DNA of 64,000 nt from a candidate division WWE3 bacterium RIFCSPHIGHO2_01_FULL_40_23 (lineage in GTDB: Bacteria > Patescibacteria > WWE3 > UBA101185 > 2-01-FULL-41-18), in the NCBI GenBank assembly GCA_001772615.1, contig MEUZ01000003.1, forward strand, positions 1-64,000, written 5' to 3'. Of this stretch, positions 7,067 through 17,646 are shown piece by piece. The notes under the pieces are model-generated. The model ran no database searches and had not been told where the DNA came from. It worked only from the letters and a program-made list of their open reading frames with translations. Position numbers and translations under genes: made by a program. The stretch's first letter is position 1. The number at the start of each line of letters is the position of its first letter.

Positions 7067-7498
7067 ATGAAAACCGTAAATTCTTTTCTCACGTTAGCAT
7101 CTAACGTTGGGTTTTGGTTACTGCTTACTGCGCTAGTCGGCACAGTAGGGACTCTGTTTGCATATGCGGGAGGGATTTTCCTAGGTCTATACGAGGGCAC
7201 AGCGAACCTAATTCTTAAGTGGGTTTTGATTCTCACCTGCATCCCCCTCACAGGACTCTTAGCGTCAATATTCATTGATGCTCTTTCAAGAATGGTGGAC
7301 GAGAAGGTATTTAGTACGGGCATACTAATTATCTTTATAGCTGTTGCTATTAGCCTTTTTCTTACGGTATACGATGCCCGAAATGCCTCTATAAACCTTG
7401 ATGATCGGTGGGTATGGTTGGTACCAATCTCTAACATTGTGTTAGGGATCAGCTCTGCATTCGGCGCCGAAAAACTTCATCTTATTATCTACTTGTGA
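7067..7498 (+). CDS. Four-helix integral membrane protein, function unknown
   Basis: This 143-residue protein has four hydrophobic segments (about residues 12-38, 46-70, 82-104 and 115-135) joined by short polar loops. It is expressed as a single-gene unit, with a near-consensus promoter at 7009-7036, an AAAGGAG ribosome-binding site and an intrinsic terminator directly after the stop codon. The self-contained unit and good signals argue that the gene is real. I recognise no family, and no neighbour suggests a role. Confidence 0.7.
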   Translation: MKTVNSFLTLASNVGFWLLLTALVGTVGTLFAYAGGIFLGLYEGTANLILKWVLILTCIPLTGLLASIFIDALSRMVDEKVFSTGILIIFIAVAISLFLTVYDARNASINLDDRWVWLVPISNIVLGISSAFGAEKLHLIIYL

Positions 7499-7507
7499 TA
7501 GATAAAG

Positions 7508-7536
7508 CCCAGATCTTATAAAGGTCTGGGTTTTTT
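7508..7536 (+). terminator. Rho-independent terminator
   Basis: Eight-pair stem CCCAGATC/GGTCTGGG (one G-U pair), loop TTATAAA, then six T residues, directly after the stop at 7498. Confidence 0.85.
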
Positions 7537-7589
7537 ACCCTCTCCTATTGAGGTAGAAGGTAAAAACAATTAAAATTAACTCGTTTCTT

Positions 7590-7664
7590 GGGGGCGTAGC
7601 TCAGTGGTAGAGCAGCGGCCTTTTAAGCCGCGTGTCGTGAGTTCGATCCTCACCGCCCTCACCA
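7590..7664 (+). tRNA. tRNA-Lys (TTT)
   Basis: Acceptor GGGGGCG/CGCCCTC with one G-U pair, anticodon stem GCGGC/GCCGC, loop CTTTTAA, T arm GTGAG/CTCAC, discriminator A and encoded CCA. Confidence 0.95.
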
Positions 7665-7668
7665 AAAA

Positions 7669-8223
7669 ATGATTACTCTCGAAAAATTAAAATCATATTT
7701 ACTTGAGACGGGCGCCTATAAGATTATCTTTCTAGGTGATTCTATTACTTCTGCGGAGTGGGTCCATCCGAACTGGCGGGAAATTTTTGAATATGTTTTA
7801 AAGGAAGAATTGCAGAAGAAGATATCAGACTGGAAAATTCCATCTTGGGGCATCAGATGTATCAATTCCGGCTTTGATGGTGCAACTACAAAAGATTTAT
7901 TGAATAAAATCAACCCAGAAGCCATTGATTATAGACCTAATATGTTTCTTATTATGGCCACTTCAAATGATATTTTTTCAGAAATAACACCAACAGAGCA
8001 TGCAGCCAACATTAAAAGGCTTGTTGATTCCGTTTATTCCCACAACTGCTCTATTGTTTATTGCACCGATATTTGCTCTAACAACGATGAATACGACCAG
8101 AGATACCTACCTTATGTCAACAAAGTAAAATCTCTGTTTCCTTATAGAGAAATAAACTTCATAAACTTGTTTGAAGAATTAAAGAGATATTTGAAATTAC
8201 CTTTGATCCAGAAAAATATATAA
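7669..8223 (+). CDS. SGNH/GDSL-type hydrolase, C-terminally shortened
   Basis: A 184-residue esterase/lipase-fold protein. Block I with the nucleophile Ser is IIFLGDSITS near residue 22, the block II Gly is in NSGFDGAT, and block III is ATSNDIF (usually GxND). The fourth block, DxxH, which supplies the catalytic His, should follow the last helix but is absent: the protein stops after KLPLIQKNI. The other frames after the stop do not restore it convincingly. It may be inactive, or use another His. The start lies four bases after tRNA-Lys, so the two may share a transcript. The substrate is unknown. Confidence 0.7.
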   Translation: MITLEKLKSYLLETGAYKIIFLGDSITSAEWVHPNWREIFEYVLKEELQKKISDWKIPSWGIRCINSGFDGATTKDLLNKINPEAIDYRPNMFLIMATSNDIFSEITPTEHAANIKRLVDSVYSHNCSIVYCTDICSNNDEYDQRYLPYVNKVKSLFPYREINFINLFEELKRYLKLPLIQKNI

Positions 8224-8282
8224 CCGAAACTAAAGAGGGCAAAATGTTTCCGCAGTATTAAATGGCTCTTACAAAGAGAGCA

Positions 8283-8519
8283 CTATCTGGTAAATAGAGA
8301 ATCCAAGTAAGTGGTGCAAACTCCCCCCGCCAATTTTCCATATCCCAAATCTCTACAATAAGATCCAATCGGACATTTATTCATATACGACCAGTCTCCC
8401 CCGCAGGCAAGACTGTACTTGGTTAAAATGTCATTTCTTAGCTTAAGCTGCCAAATGATGAAAATCCCGAGAACAACAATGGTAATAAAAAGAGCCAATA
8501 CAATAACTTTAGTTCTCAT
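8283..8519 (-). CDS. Small membrane-anchored Cys-containing protein
   Basis: A 78-residue protein with one N-terminal transmembrane helix (about residues 5-24) and a short exported domain holding four cysteines (ACGG, NKCPIGSYCRD, GGVCTTY), which fits a disulfide-stabilised mini-domain. It is convergent with the SGNH gene. I recognise no named family. Confidence 0.55.
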   Translation of the reverse strand: MRTKVIVLALFITIVVLGIFIIWQLKLRNDILTKYSLACGGDWSYMNKCPIGSYCRDLGYGKLAGGVCTTYLDSLFTR

Positions 8520-8561
8520 ATTTTTATCATAACACAGTAATAAACTGAAACAACGTTTTAT

Positions 8562-9176
8562 CTACGAAATAAAGTCTTTTCTGTAAACCAAGGGAAGGAA
8601 AACACCAGAAACGAGCATAATTAGACCCGAAAGAGCAAACAAGTAACCGTATCCTAACTTGACAGCTATAATTCCACTAACAAAAAAAGTAATCACCTTT
8701 CCTAGAGATATAAATGAGTCTTTTATTCCCCATTCCGACGATTCCAAACCTTTATCCATGTGCTTTGTGAAAAGTTTTATAAAAGATGGGTATTCTATGG
8801 AATGAACTATACCAAGCAAAAAATAAAAAATGTAAAAAAGGGTCACAGAGTTTAAAAAAATAAAACCGAACCTAAATATACTTTTGAACAGATTACCAAG
8901 TATAAATCCGTAATATGACGTCGTTATATCTAAAGCAGAATCATAAATTTTTGATATAAACGGCTCTGTGAGTAAAACGCCAACCATAAATATTGCATGG
9001 CCTATTCCTAAATCCACGACTGTTGCACCCTTTATACTGCTCACAACAAACACACCAAACACAACTTCTGAAAGAGCCATCCCGGAATAAAAAAGTGTGT
9101 CGGAAAGAATTAGAATTTTAATAGCTTTATTACTATGATTAATGTTAATAGGTAGAAGGCGGTGAAGAAAAAGCAT
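8562..9176 (-). CDS. Half-length MFS-like transporter
   Basis: This 204-residue protein has about six hydrophobic segments and resembles one half of a major facilitator superfamily permease (12 helices, ~400 residues). Loops such as PFISKIYD and KDFIS, and the spacing of the helices, fit that family. It could be a true six-helix transporter working as a dimer, or a truncated relic. It lies downstream of the zinc-ribbon miniprotein on the same strand. The substrate is unknown. Confidence 0.5.
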   Translation of the reverse strand: MLFLHRLLPININHSNKAIKILILSDTLFYSGMALSEVVFGVFVVSSIKGATVVDLGIGHAIFMVGVLLTEPFISKIYDSALDITTSYYGFILGNLFKSIFRFGFIFLNSVTLFYIFYFLLGIVHSIEYPSFIKLFTKHMDKGLESSEWGIKDSFISLGKVITFFVSGIIAVKLGYGYLFALSGLIMLVSGVFLPLVYRKDFIS

Positions 9177-9193
9177 AAAGTGCTATATGAAGA

Positions 9194-9364
9194 TTAACAA
9201 AACTCGCAGACCTCCCCTTCCTTTTTTTGTTTCTTTTCTTTTTCGTTGCAATCTTTACAAACTATAACTACCCCCCTCAATTTTTTTATCCCTTCTGATT
9301 CTAATATTTCCTTTTTGCAGATAGCGCACTTAATCTTTTTGTCTTTTAACTGTTCTTTAACCAT
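9194..9364 (-). CDS. 56-residue zinc-ribbon miniprotein downstream of rplS
   Basis: This small frame starts at ATG 9364, eight bases after the rplS stop, and encodes a Lys/Glu-rich protein with CAIC (residues 13-16) and CKDC (36-39), two zinc knuckles of a treble-clef or zinc-ribbon type, and a final CEFC. The close spacing to rplS suggests translational coupling. The paired CxxC motifs and the strongly polar composition support a real gene. The role is unknown; a ribosome- or nucleic-acid-binding accessory protein is a guess from context. Confidence 0.65.
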   Translation of the reverse strand: MVKEQLKDKKIKCAICKKEILESEGIKKLRGVVIVCKDCNEKEKKQKKEGEVCEFC

Positions 9365-9372
9365 TTCAAAAG

Positions 9373-9681
9373 TTATTCGGCAGAGTCTACCTTGGTCGCG
9401 GCCTTCCCTACCCTATTTCTTAAAAAATAAAGTTTGGCTTTTCTTACTTTCCCCCTTTTTATTACTTCAATTTTGTCTATATTAGGAGAAAACAATGGAA
9501 AGATTCTCTCAACACCTACATTTTGGGAAGAAACACGCCTCACAATAAAGGTTTTAGAAACACCGCTTCCCCTCTTTGAAATTACAATTCCCTGATAAGG
9601 TTGGACACGGCTTTCTCCACCTTCAGTTATTTTATAATGAACTTTTACGGTATCCCCGACTTCAAATGATGTCTCGTTCAT
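9373..9681 (-). CDS. rplS: Ribosomal protein L19
   Basis: A 102-residue 50S protein near the subunit interface. Family hallmarks are [13 protein letters not shown], the SH3-like '[21 protein letters not shown]' start, '[19 protein letters not shown]' and the basic end [16 protein letters not shown]. The length is normal. It is followed by a coupled zinc-ribbon miniprotein and lies 40 bases downstream of the ClpC-type ATPase gene, probably in one transcript. Confidence 0.95.
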   Translation of the reverse strand: MNETSFEVGDTVKVHYKITEGGESRVQPYQGIVISKRGSGVSKTFIVRRVSSQNVGVERIFPLFSPNIDKIEVIKRGKVRKAKLYFLRNRVGKAATKVDSAE

Positions 9682-9721
9682 AGTTCAGATAGGCTATCAA
9701 AATTTATAATTATTGGCAACC

Positions 9722-11815
<2,094 letters not shown>

Positions 11816-11854
11816 GCTTCTATTTTACTACAGGAAACAAGTAATATCCAAAAA

Positions 11855-13666
11855 TTAATGCTCCCAAACGTCACCGACAACAGCTTGAGCTTTGGGTGGG
11901 CAATGCTTCATAAATACTCTTGCACCCCTTTCCATTTCCTCTTGCTGAATTTTAGCCCAATCATTCGCCTGATCTTCACGCACCTCACAAACAATCTCAT
12001 CATGAACAGTGTGAGTAATCGCCCCATCCACACCTTCCTTTTTAAGGCGGTCAAAAAGAAAAACCAGAGAGTATTTTGTGGCGTCAGCGTTAGCTCCTTG
12101 TATAGGATGGTTTTTACCTTGTCTTTCTATGGAGGCAATTATTTTATCGTAATTTGGGTCTGACTTATCAGGCATTAGATACCACCTCTTTCTACCTATG
12201 GGAGTCATACTATAACCATTTCGTACAGCGAGCTTTGAAGCACTGTCAAGCCATATTTTCACGTTTTTAAAGGTCTCAAAATATTTATCCATATATCCTT
12301 TGGCTGTAGCTGCATCCACCCCTATCATCATTCCCAACCTTCCTGGTCCCATACCATAAACCAGACCGAAATTTATGTTTTTTGAAGTTTGTCTTAAATC
12401 TGGATACTTCTTTTTAAAATCCGATGAATATTCCTTATTAAACATCAAGGCTGCAGTTGCGGAATGCACGTCCCAATCCTTCTCAAACGCTTTTATCAGT
12501 CTTTCATCACCAGTCAAATCCGCCACTATCCTCATTTCCATACTTGAGTAATCGGCCACAACATATTTATACCCTTCGGCCGGAACAAAACATGATCTGA
12601 AAGGAGCAACTTCAGATTCTCTCGGTATTTGTTGGAAATTAGGGTTGCTGCATGAAAACCTACCTGTATCAGCACCAATCTGCTGAAAATCAGGATGAAT
12701 CCTCCCCGTCTTTTTATTGACTTTTTCCAAAATGCTTTCACCAAAGGCGGATATTAATTTTTCATGACCTCTGTACTCCCTTATCAGGTCGGCTACAGGA
12801 TGTTTTACGGTTTCCAAAACGGAGTCTCCGGTTGAACCTATATCTATGTTCAACTTATTGTTAAAAAGATCCAGAAGCTGGGGCTGGCTGTTCAGATTTA
12901 GCACATCAGCAGAACCGCCAAATAGACCCATTTGCTGAACTTTGTATAAAGGTCGTATGGTCTCTTGGATTTTTGAAGCAGTTTCATCTCTTTTCTTCTC
13001 CAGCTCCCTTATAATCTTTCTCCATTTAGAAGAGTTAATGCATAAACCCTTAAGCTCCATTTCACCCACAACCCTCACAACTCCAAATTCAAGTTTTGCT
13101 ACCTTAACAAGATCCTCTTTTTGTAAAAGCTCCCACTGCCTTTTAAACACAGGAAAAAGTATTAACACATCAAGAGCCGCATATCTAACTTGCTGTTCAT
13201 TTACTTGTGTTATAAGACCTTCGAAAGTCTTTCTGATGTCCTTATCCAAACTTAAACCTGTGTGCTTTTCCGCAATCGCTGCGAGTGAGTTACTTCTTTC
13301 CAAACCACAAGTAAGTATCCTCTCAGCAAGCATTGAGTCAAAAATATTATTTAAAGTTATTCCGCAATGCGCCTTTAACATCTCATAATCAAATTTGGCA
13401 TTTTGCAAAACTTTTAGCTTTTTTGGATCCTCAAGTAGAGGCTTTAAAGTATCACAGTCTATCTTTCTGGCATCAAAGACATAGGCCATATCTTTCTTTC
13501 CTATTTGAATGAGCAGAATTTTAGAGTTATAGGGATCTAAACCAGTACATTCGGTATCAACTGAAATAACCTCCTCTTTTAAAAGATCCTCAAAAGCACT
13601 TTTAGCATCAGAAGGAGAATCCACAAACTTGTAAGGTAATTTTGTTGGATCAAATTCAAGATTCAT
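11855..13666 (-). CDS. polA: DNA polymerase I (3'-5' exonuclease and polymerase domains only)
   Basis: A 603-residue family A polymerase. The exonuclease domain looks active: DTE (VISVDTECTGLD, ~36), LQNAKFDYEML and YAALDVL supply the metal-binding acids. The polymerase motifs are complete: A (VVADYSSMEMRI), B (RQTSKNINFGLVYG) and C (THTVHDEIVCE). The 5' nuclease domain of the ~900-residue E. coli enzyme is absent, so Okazaki primer removal would need a separate nuclease or RNase H. The start overlaps the gatB end by 11 bases. Confidence 0.95.
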   Translation of the reverse strand: MNLEFDPTKLPYKFVDSPSDAKSAFEDLLKEEVISVDTECTGLDPYNSKILLIQIGKKDMAYVFDARKIDCDTLKPLLEDPKKLKVLQNAKFDYEMLKAHCGITLNNIFDSMLAERILTCGLERSNSLAAIAEKHTGLSLDKDIRKTFEGLITQVNEQQVRYAALDVLILFPVFKRQWELLQKEDLVKVAKLEFGVVRVVGEMELKGLCINSSKWRKIIRELEKKRDETASKIQETIRPLYKVQQMGLFGGSADVLNLNSQPQLLDLFNNKLNIDIGSTGDSVLETVKHPVADLIREYRGHEKLISAFGESILEKVNKKTGRIHPDFQQIGADTGRFSCSNPNFQQIPRESEVAPFRSCFVPAEGYKYVVADYSSMEMRIVADLTGDERLIKAFEKDWDVHSATAALMFNKEYSSDFKKKYPDLRQTSKNINFGLVYGMGPGRLGMMIGVDAATAKGYMDKYFETFKNVKIWLDSASKLAVRNGYSMTPIGRKRWYLMPDKSDPNYDKIIASIERQGKNHPIQGANADATKYSLVFLFDRLKKEGVDGAITHTVHDEIVCEVREDQANDWAKIQQEEMERGARVFMKHCPPKAQAVVGDVWEH

Positions 13667-14948
13667 TTATCTCTTTCCTTAAAATTTCCTTGACGAGCAA
13701 AGGATCTGCTTTACCATTTGCCTTTTTCATAACAGCGCCAAGAAGAAACATAATTGACTGCTCTTTCCCCGATTTATAATCTTTTATGGCTTTCACATTT
13801 TCTTTTAGATTAATAACGTCTTTAACGATCACTTTAAGTGCGGATTCATCTAACAAATCTTCTTTAACTTTTATTCTTTTTAACAAATTATCTACGTCTA
13901 AATTCCTTAAATCCGTTTTATTAACGAGAAGGTTGGCCAACCTTTTAGGATCGGTTTCTTTGGAAGCTTTTTCAAACTTTTCAGAAAGCTCTAAACTTTC
14001 GCAAAGCACTCTTGCCGTGTCAACCCCAATCCCATATATCCTAACAAATCTCTCCACTTTTTTATCGGGAAGTTCGGGAACTCTGGCCTTTATTTCCTTC
14101 AGGTATTTACTGCTAAACTCCATCGGAGGAATATCCGGCTCGGGAAAATATCTATAATCATGGGCCTCCTCTTTTTCTCTTTGAGACAAAGTTACACTTT
14201 TAATGTCATCCCATCCTCTATTTTCTTGTTCGGGCATTAATCCTGACTCAAAAAGTTTAGATTGTCGTGTCACTTCATATTTTATAGCTTTCTCTAAAAA
14301 CCTGAATGAATTTATGTTCTTAATCTCAACCTTATAAGTGGGTAGTTTCTCACTACCTTGTTTTCTAAGAGATACATTGGCTTCAAGTCTTAACTGGCCT
14401 TTTTCCATATCTGCGTCCGAAATTTGAAGATATCTTACTATTCTTTGTATTAACTTTGAAAGCTCCACTGCCTCTGTAGAAGTTCTAAAGTCAGGCTCCG
14501 TAACAACTTCAACAAGAGCCAGTCCCGATTTATTAAAGTCAAGAAGTGTTAAACCATTTTCATGTATTGATTTTCCCGTATCCTCCTCCAAATGTACCCT
14601 TGTGATTCCTACTCTTTTACTAAAAAGATCCAAATGACCATCTACACAAAGAGGTAGATCATACTGGCTTATCTGATAACCCTTTGGTAAATCGGGATAA
14701 AAGTAGTTTTTTCTGTCAAATTTTGAAAACCCACTTAGTTTACAGTTCAATGCAGCTCCGAGGAGTTGCGTTGACTTAATTGCTTCCCTATTTGGAACAG
14801 GGAGCGCTCCAGGCAAGCCAAGGCAAACAGGACATGTGAGAGTATTAGGTTCCGACTGATAAATATCGGCGGAACATCTGCAAAACATTTTACTTTTAAG
14901 CTTCAGCTGAATGTGGATTTCAAGTCCCAAAACAAGTTCAAGCTTCAT
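13656..14948 (-). CDS. gatB: Asp-tRNA(Asn)/Glu-tRNA(Gln) amidotransferase subunit B
   Basis: A 430-residue GatB, the kinase/transamidase subunit that activates the misacylated tRNA. Signatures are ELVLGLEIHIQLKLKSKMFC, CPVCLGLPGALPVPN, RKNYFYPDLPKGYQISQYD, and 'VHLEEDTGKS'. The C-terminal YqeY-like region is somewhat short (usual total ~475). It ends on polA and begins within four bases of the HEPN-like gene, forming a gatC-gatA-HEPN-gatB-polA transcript. Confidence 0.95.
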   Translation of the reverse strand: MKLELVLGLEIHIQLKLKSKMFCRCSADIYQSEPNTLTCPVCLGLPGALPVPNREAIKSTQLLGAALNCKLSGFSKFDRKNYFYPDLPKGYQISQYDLPLCVDGHLDLFSKRVGITRVHLEEDTGKSIHENGLTLLDFNKSGLALVEVVTEPDFRTSTEAVELSKLIQRIVRYLQISDADMEKGQLRLEANVSLRKQGSEKLPTYKVEIKNINSFRFLEKAIKYEVTRQSKLFESGLMPEQENRGWDDIKSVTLSQREKEEAHDYRYFPEPDIPPMEFSSKYLKEIKARVPELPDKKVERFVRIYGIGVDTARVLCESLELSEKFEKASKETDPKRLANLLVNKTDLRNLDVDNLLKRIKVKEDLLDESALKVIVKDVINLKENVKAIKDYKSGKEQSIMFLLGAVMKKANGKADPLLVKEILRKEINES

Positions 14949-15331
14949 ATCTTAACCCCCAAAGCAGTAAGAGCTCTTTTTAAGTCCTCTACGGATTTAT
15001 TAATAACGTAGTACGGTGGATCAAAATTAGCCTCGTGAACCATTGTATTTCTTATTTTATGAGCTTTCCAGATATCATCATAAAGATACCTGTCAAATCT
15101 TGTGGATGCCATTTTTAAACGCTCACCCATAGTTTCTCCCGCAAAAATATCCCTCAAAGCGCTATCAAGTGATCTATCCGCAAGTAGTAGAGCCTGTTTT
15201 AAATTACTTGGGCCAGAAAGTTTTATTAACTGCTCAATCTTTACCCAGTCATTTTTAATCTTATCTTCAGTCAACGAAGAAACAGTTGTCCTAAAAAATT
15301 TTTTGCCAAAAAGAAAATCTAATAAGCCCAT
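14945..15331 (-). CDS. HEPN-like protein inside the gatCAB operon
   Basis: This 128-residue, helix-rich protein carries 'HKIRNTMVHE' near its end, the R-x4-H signature of HEPN-fold proteins. I chose ATG 15331 because AGGGGTGA precedes it; an upstream ATG at 15361 would overlap gatA. Its end overlaps gatB (ATGA type), so it is translated with the amidotransferase subunits. HEPN proteins are often RNases or nucleotide-binding partners; whether this one cleaves RNA or assists the tRNA-dependent pathway cannot be read from sequence. I recognise no named family. Confidence 0.65.
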   Translation of the reverse strand: MGLLDFLFGKKFFRTTVSSLTEDKIKNDWVKIEQLIKLSGPSNLKQALLLADRSLDSALRDIFAGETMGERLKMASTRFDRYLYDDIWKAHKIRNTMVHEANFDPPYYVINKSVEDLKRALTALGVKI

Positions 15332-15335
15332 AAAT

Positions 15336-16745
15336 TTATAATTCACCCCTACTAGCCTCATATGAAGCAGCCAAATTTAACACTTTCTCTTCATTGAATT
15401 TATCAGCCATAATCCCAAATCCTACAGGAAGACCATTTGAAAAACCGCAAGGGACAGAAATACCGGTTATACCAGCCATTGAGCTTGGTTCAAGAAGCAT
15501 ATCCTGAATTTCCCCAAACATCGCATTATCTTTTGTTGCACCTTCCTTTAAAGCTGTGCAAGGAGAGATAGGTCCAACAATAACATCAACCTCACTAAAA
15601 GCCCTTTTAAAATCCTCAATGATTAAAGTCCTTACTTTCTGTGCTTTGGCATAGAATTGGTCATAATACCCTGCTGAAAGAGTGTATGTCCCAAGCATAA
15701 TTCTCTTTTTGGCTTCAAATCCGAAGCTAGAGCGATCAAAACCATACCTTATCCCATCAAAACGAGCCAGATTGGATGATACTTCCGACCTTTGAATAAT
15801 CGTGTAAACTGCAACAGAGTACTTCGGATCTAATAAATCCACCTCTTTTACGCTGTATCCTTCTTTTTTCAATACCCCAACAGCTTCTAAAACTTTAGAC
15901 TTAACACCCTCATCCATTCCTTTAACAAAGTAGGATTTAGCTATCCCTATCTTTAATTTCGTTTCTGTCCTTCCTACAGACCGTGTAAAATCGGAAACAT
16001 CTATATCGGTGGAAGTCGCGTCAAACTCGTCCTTACCCGAAATTATGTTAAGTATAAATGCAGCATCCCAAACCGTCTTAGTAAGCGGTCCCGGTGAATC
16101 CGTAGATGAAGCCATAGAGATAACACCATACCTGCTTACCCTTCCGTAAGTGGGTTTAAGGCCAACTACTCCGCACCAAGCGGCTGGCTGTCTTATTGAC
16201 CCGGCTGTTTCAGAACCAACGGCAAAAATACACATGTTGGATGCTACAGCGGCCGCTGATCCTCCCGAGGAGCCTCCCGGCAATCTGGTGATGTCATAGG
16301 GATTTTTGGTCGTAAAAAAATCGGAGGCTTCAGTTGAAGAACCGTGAGCAAAGGCGTCAAGATTTGTCTTGCCTAAGAGGATAGCCCCCGCTTCTTTAAG
16401 TTTTTTAGAAACGGTTGATTCATAAGGTGGTGAAAAATTTCTTATGATATTTGATGAAGCTGTTGTTAATACATTCTCCGTACAAAAATTATCTTTTAAA
16501 GCATAAGGAACTCCTAGCAAAGGAAATCTAGCAAAGGCCTCACCCCCAAGTTCCCTGATAAGATCATCAGCCCTAGCCGCACTTTTAAGAGCTTCCTCTC
16601 TTACTAAAGTAACAAATGCCCTCAAATCTTCATCTTTTGTTTTTATCTCATCAAGACAGGCAAAGACTAAATCTTGGGGAGTAAATTTTAGTTCTTTTAA
16701 GCCTTCCAAGCTCTCTTTAATTGAGAGTTCATTTAATTTTTTCAT
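15336..16745 (-). CDS. gatA: Asp-tRNA(Asn)/Glu-tRNA(Gln) amidotransferase subunit A
   Basis: A 469-residue amidase-signature enzyme that releases ammonia from glutamine for GatB. The Ser-cisSer-Lys triad is visible: Lys in VPYALKDNFC (~80), and the serines in GGSSGGSAAAVAS and VGSETAGSIRQPA. YGRVSRYGVISMASS follows as in the family. It overlaps gatC by 17 bases. Confidence 0.96.
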   Translation of the reverse strand: MKKLNELSIKESLEGLKELKFTPQDLVFACLDEIKTKDEDLRAFVTLVREEALKSAARADDLIRELGGEAFARFPLLGVPYALKDNFCTENVLTTASSNIIRNFSPPYESTVSKKLKEAGAILLGKTNLDAFAHGSSTEASDFFTTKNPYDITRLPGGSSGGSAAAVASNMCIFAVGSETAGSIRQPAAWCGVVGLKPTYGRVSRYGVISMASSTDSPGPLTKTVWDAAFILNIISGKDEFDATSTDIDVSDFTRSVGRTETKLKIGIAKSYFVKGMDEGVKSKVLEAVGVLKKEGYSVKEVDLLDPKYSVAVYTIIQRSEVSSNLARFDGIRYGFDRSSFGFEAKKRIMLGTYTLSAGYYDQFYAKAQKVRTLIIEDFKRAFSEVDVIVGPISPCTALKEGATKDNAMFGEIQDMLLEPSSMAGITGISVPCGFSNGLPVGFGIMADKFNEEKVLNLAASYEASRGEL

Positions 16746-17031
16746 TCTTTTTTATAACAGATTTTGTAACAAAAAAACTTTCTTTCTTTTCCTTCGCGTT
16801 TCTCAAAACATCTTTCATACTTAAAGATTTTCTTACAAAGTCCTCATCAAAAATATTTACCTTACCCGATACTTGAGATGTAGGTTTAATATCAGTAGTA
16901 TCTAGCTCATTAAGAACTTTGATGTAGTCTATTGCCTCTGATAAAAGTGTTTGAAATTTTTTAACTTCTGTCCCGCTAATTTCAAGTTTAGAAAGTCTGG
17001 CTACTTTTTCTACATCCGATGTGGAAATCAT
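16729..17031 (-). CDS. gatC: Asp-tRNA(Asn)/Glu-tRNA(Gln) amidotransferase subunit C
   Basis: A 100-residue GatC that wraps the A-B interface. It has the usual N terminus (DVEKVARLSKLEISGTEV) and middle (YIKVLNELDTTDIKPTSQV). It overlaps gatA. It is the first gene of the amidotransferase operon; lemA lies 47 bases upstream on the same strand. Confidence 0.92.
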   Translation of the reverse strand: MISTSDVEKVARLSKLEISGTEVKKFQTLLSEAIDYIKVLNELDTTDIKPTSQVSGKVNIFDEDFVRKSLSMKDVLRNAKEKKESFFVTKSVIKKNEKIK

Positions 17032-17078
17032 GCAGTTATTATAGTTAAAAGCTTAAAAAAAACCAGAGATAAATGGGA

Positions 17079-17639
17079 CTAAGACTCTTTAAAACTAACA
17101 GCAATATCCTTTTTCTCTTCTTCTGAAGCCTTAAAGAATTCAGCCGCTTTAAAATTAAAAAGAGAAGCTAAAATCATATTTGGAAAAACTGCTATTTTAT
17201 TATTGAAATCCAAGACATTCGCGTTATAGAACTGTCTTGAATAAGCAATTTTATCTTCAATCTCCGCTAAATCCGACTGAAGTTTTCTAAAATTTTCTGA
17301 AGCCTTAAGCTCCGGGTATGCTTCTGCAACTGCAAAAAGTGACTTAAGAGCACCGGTAAGCATATTGTCAGCTTCAGCAGCAGCTCTAGGATCCGTTGCG
17401 GACATTAAGGCAGCTCTCGCTTTGGTCACATTCTCAAAAACACTTTTTTCATGAGAAGCATAACCTTTTACGGTTTCAACTAAATTGGGAATTAAACTTG
17501 ATCTTCTTTTAAGCTGAACATCTATACCACTCCATGCTTCCGAAATCCTATTTTTCAATGTGACAAGAAGGTTGTATGTTGAAATAAAATAAACCACTAA
17601 GAGAACAAGAAAACCAACAAAAATTAAAATGTTAAACAT
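17079..17639 (-). CDS. lemA: LemA family protein
   Basis: A 186-residue membrane protein with an N-terminal helix (about residues 2-22) followed by the LemA signature: [37 protein letters not shown] and '[20 protein letters not shown]'. LemA proteins are helical-bundle proteins with the bulk outside the cytoplasm; their role is unsettled. The usual partner genes (htpX or a TPM-domain gene) are not next to it here. It sits 7 bases after polX. Confidence 0.92.
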   Translation of the reverse strand: MFNILIFVGFLVLLVVYFISTYNLLVTLKNRISEAWSGIDVQLKRRSSLIPNLVETVKGYASHEKSVFENVTKARAALMSATDPRAAAEADNMLTGALKSLFAVAEAYPELKASENFRKLQSDLAEIEDKIAYSRQFYNANVLDFNNKIAVFPNMILASLFNFKAAEFFKASEEEKKDIAVSFKES

Positions 17640-17646
17640 AATTCCT

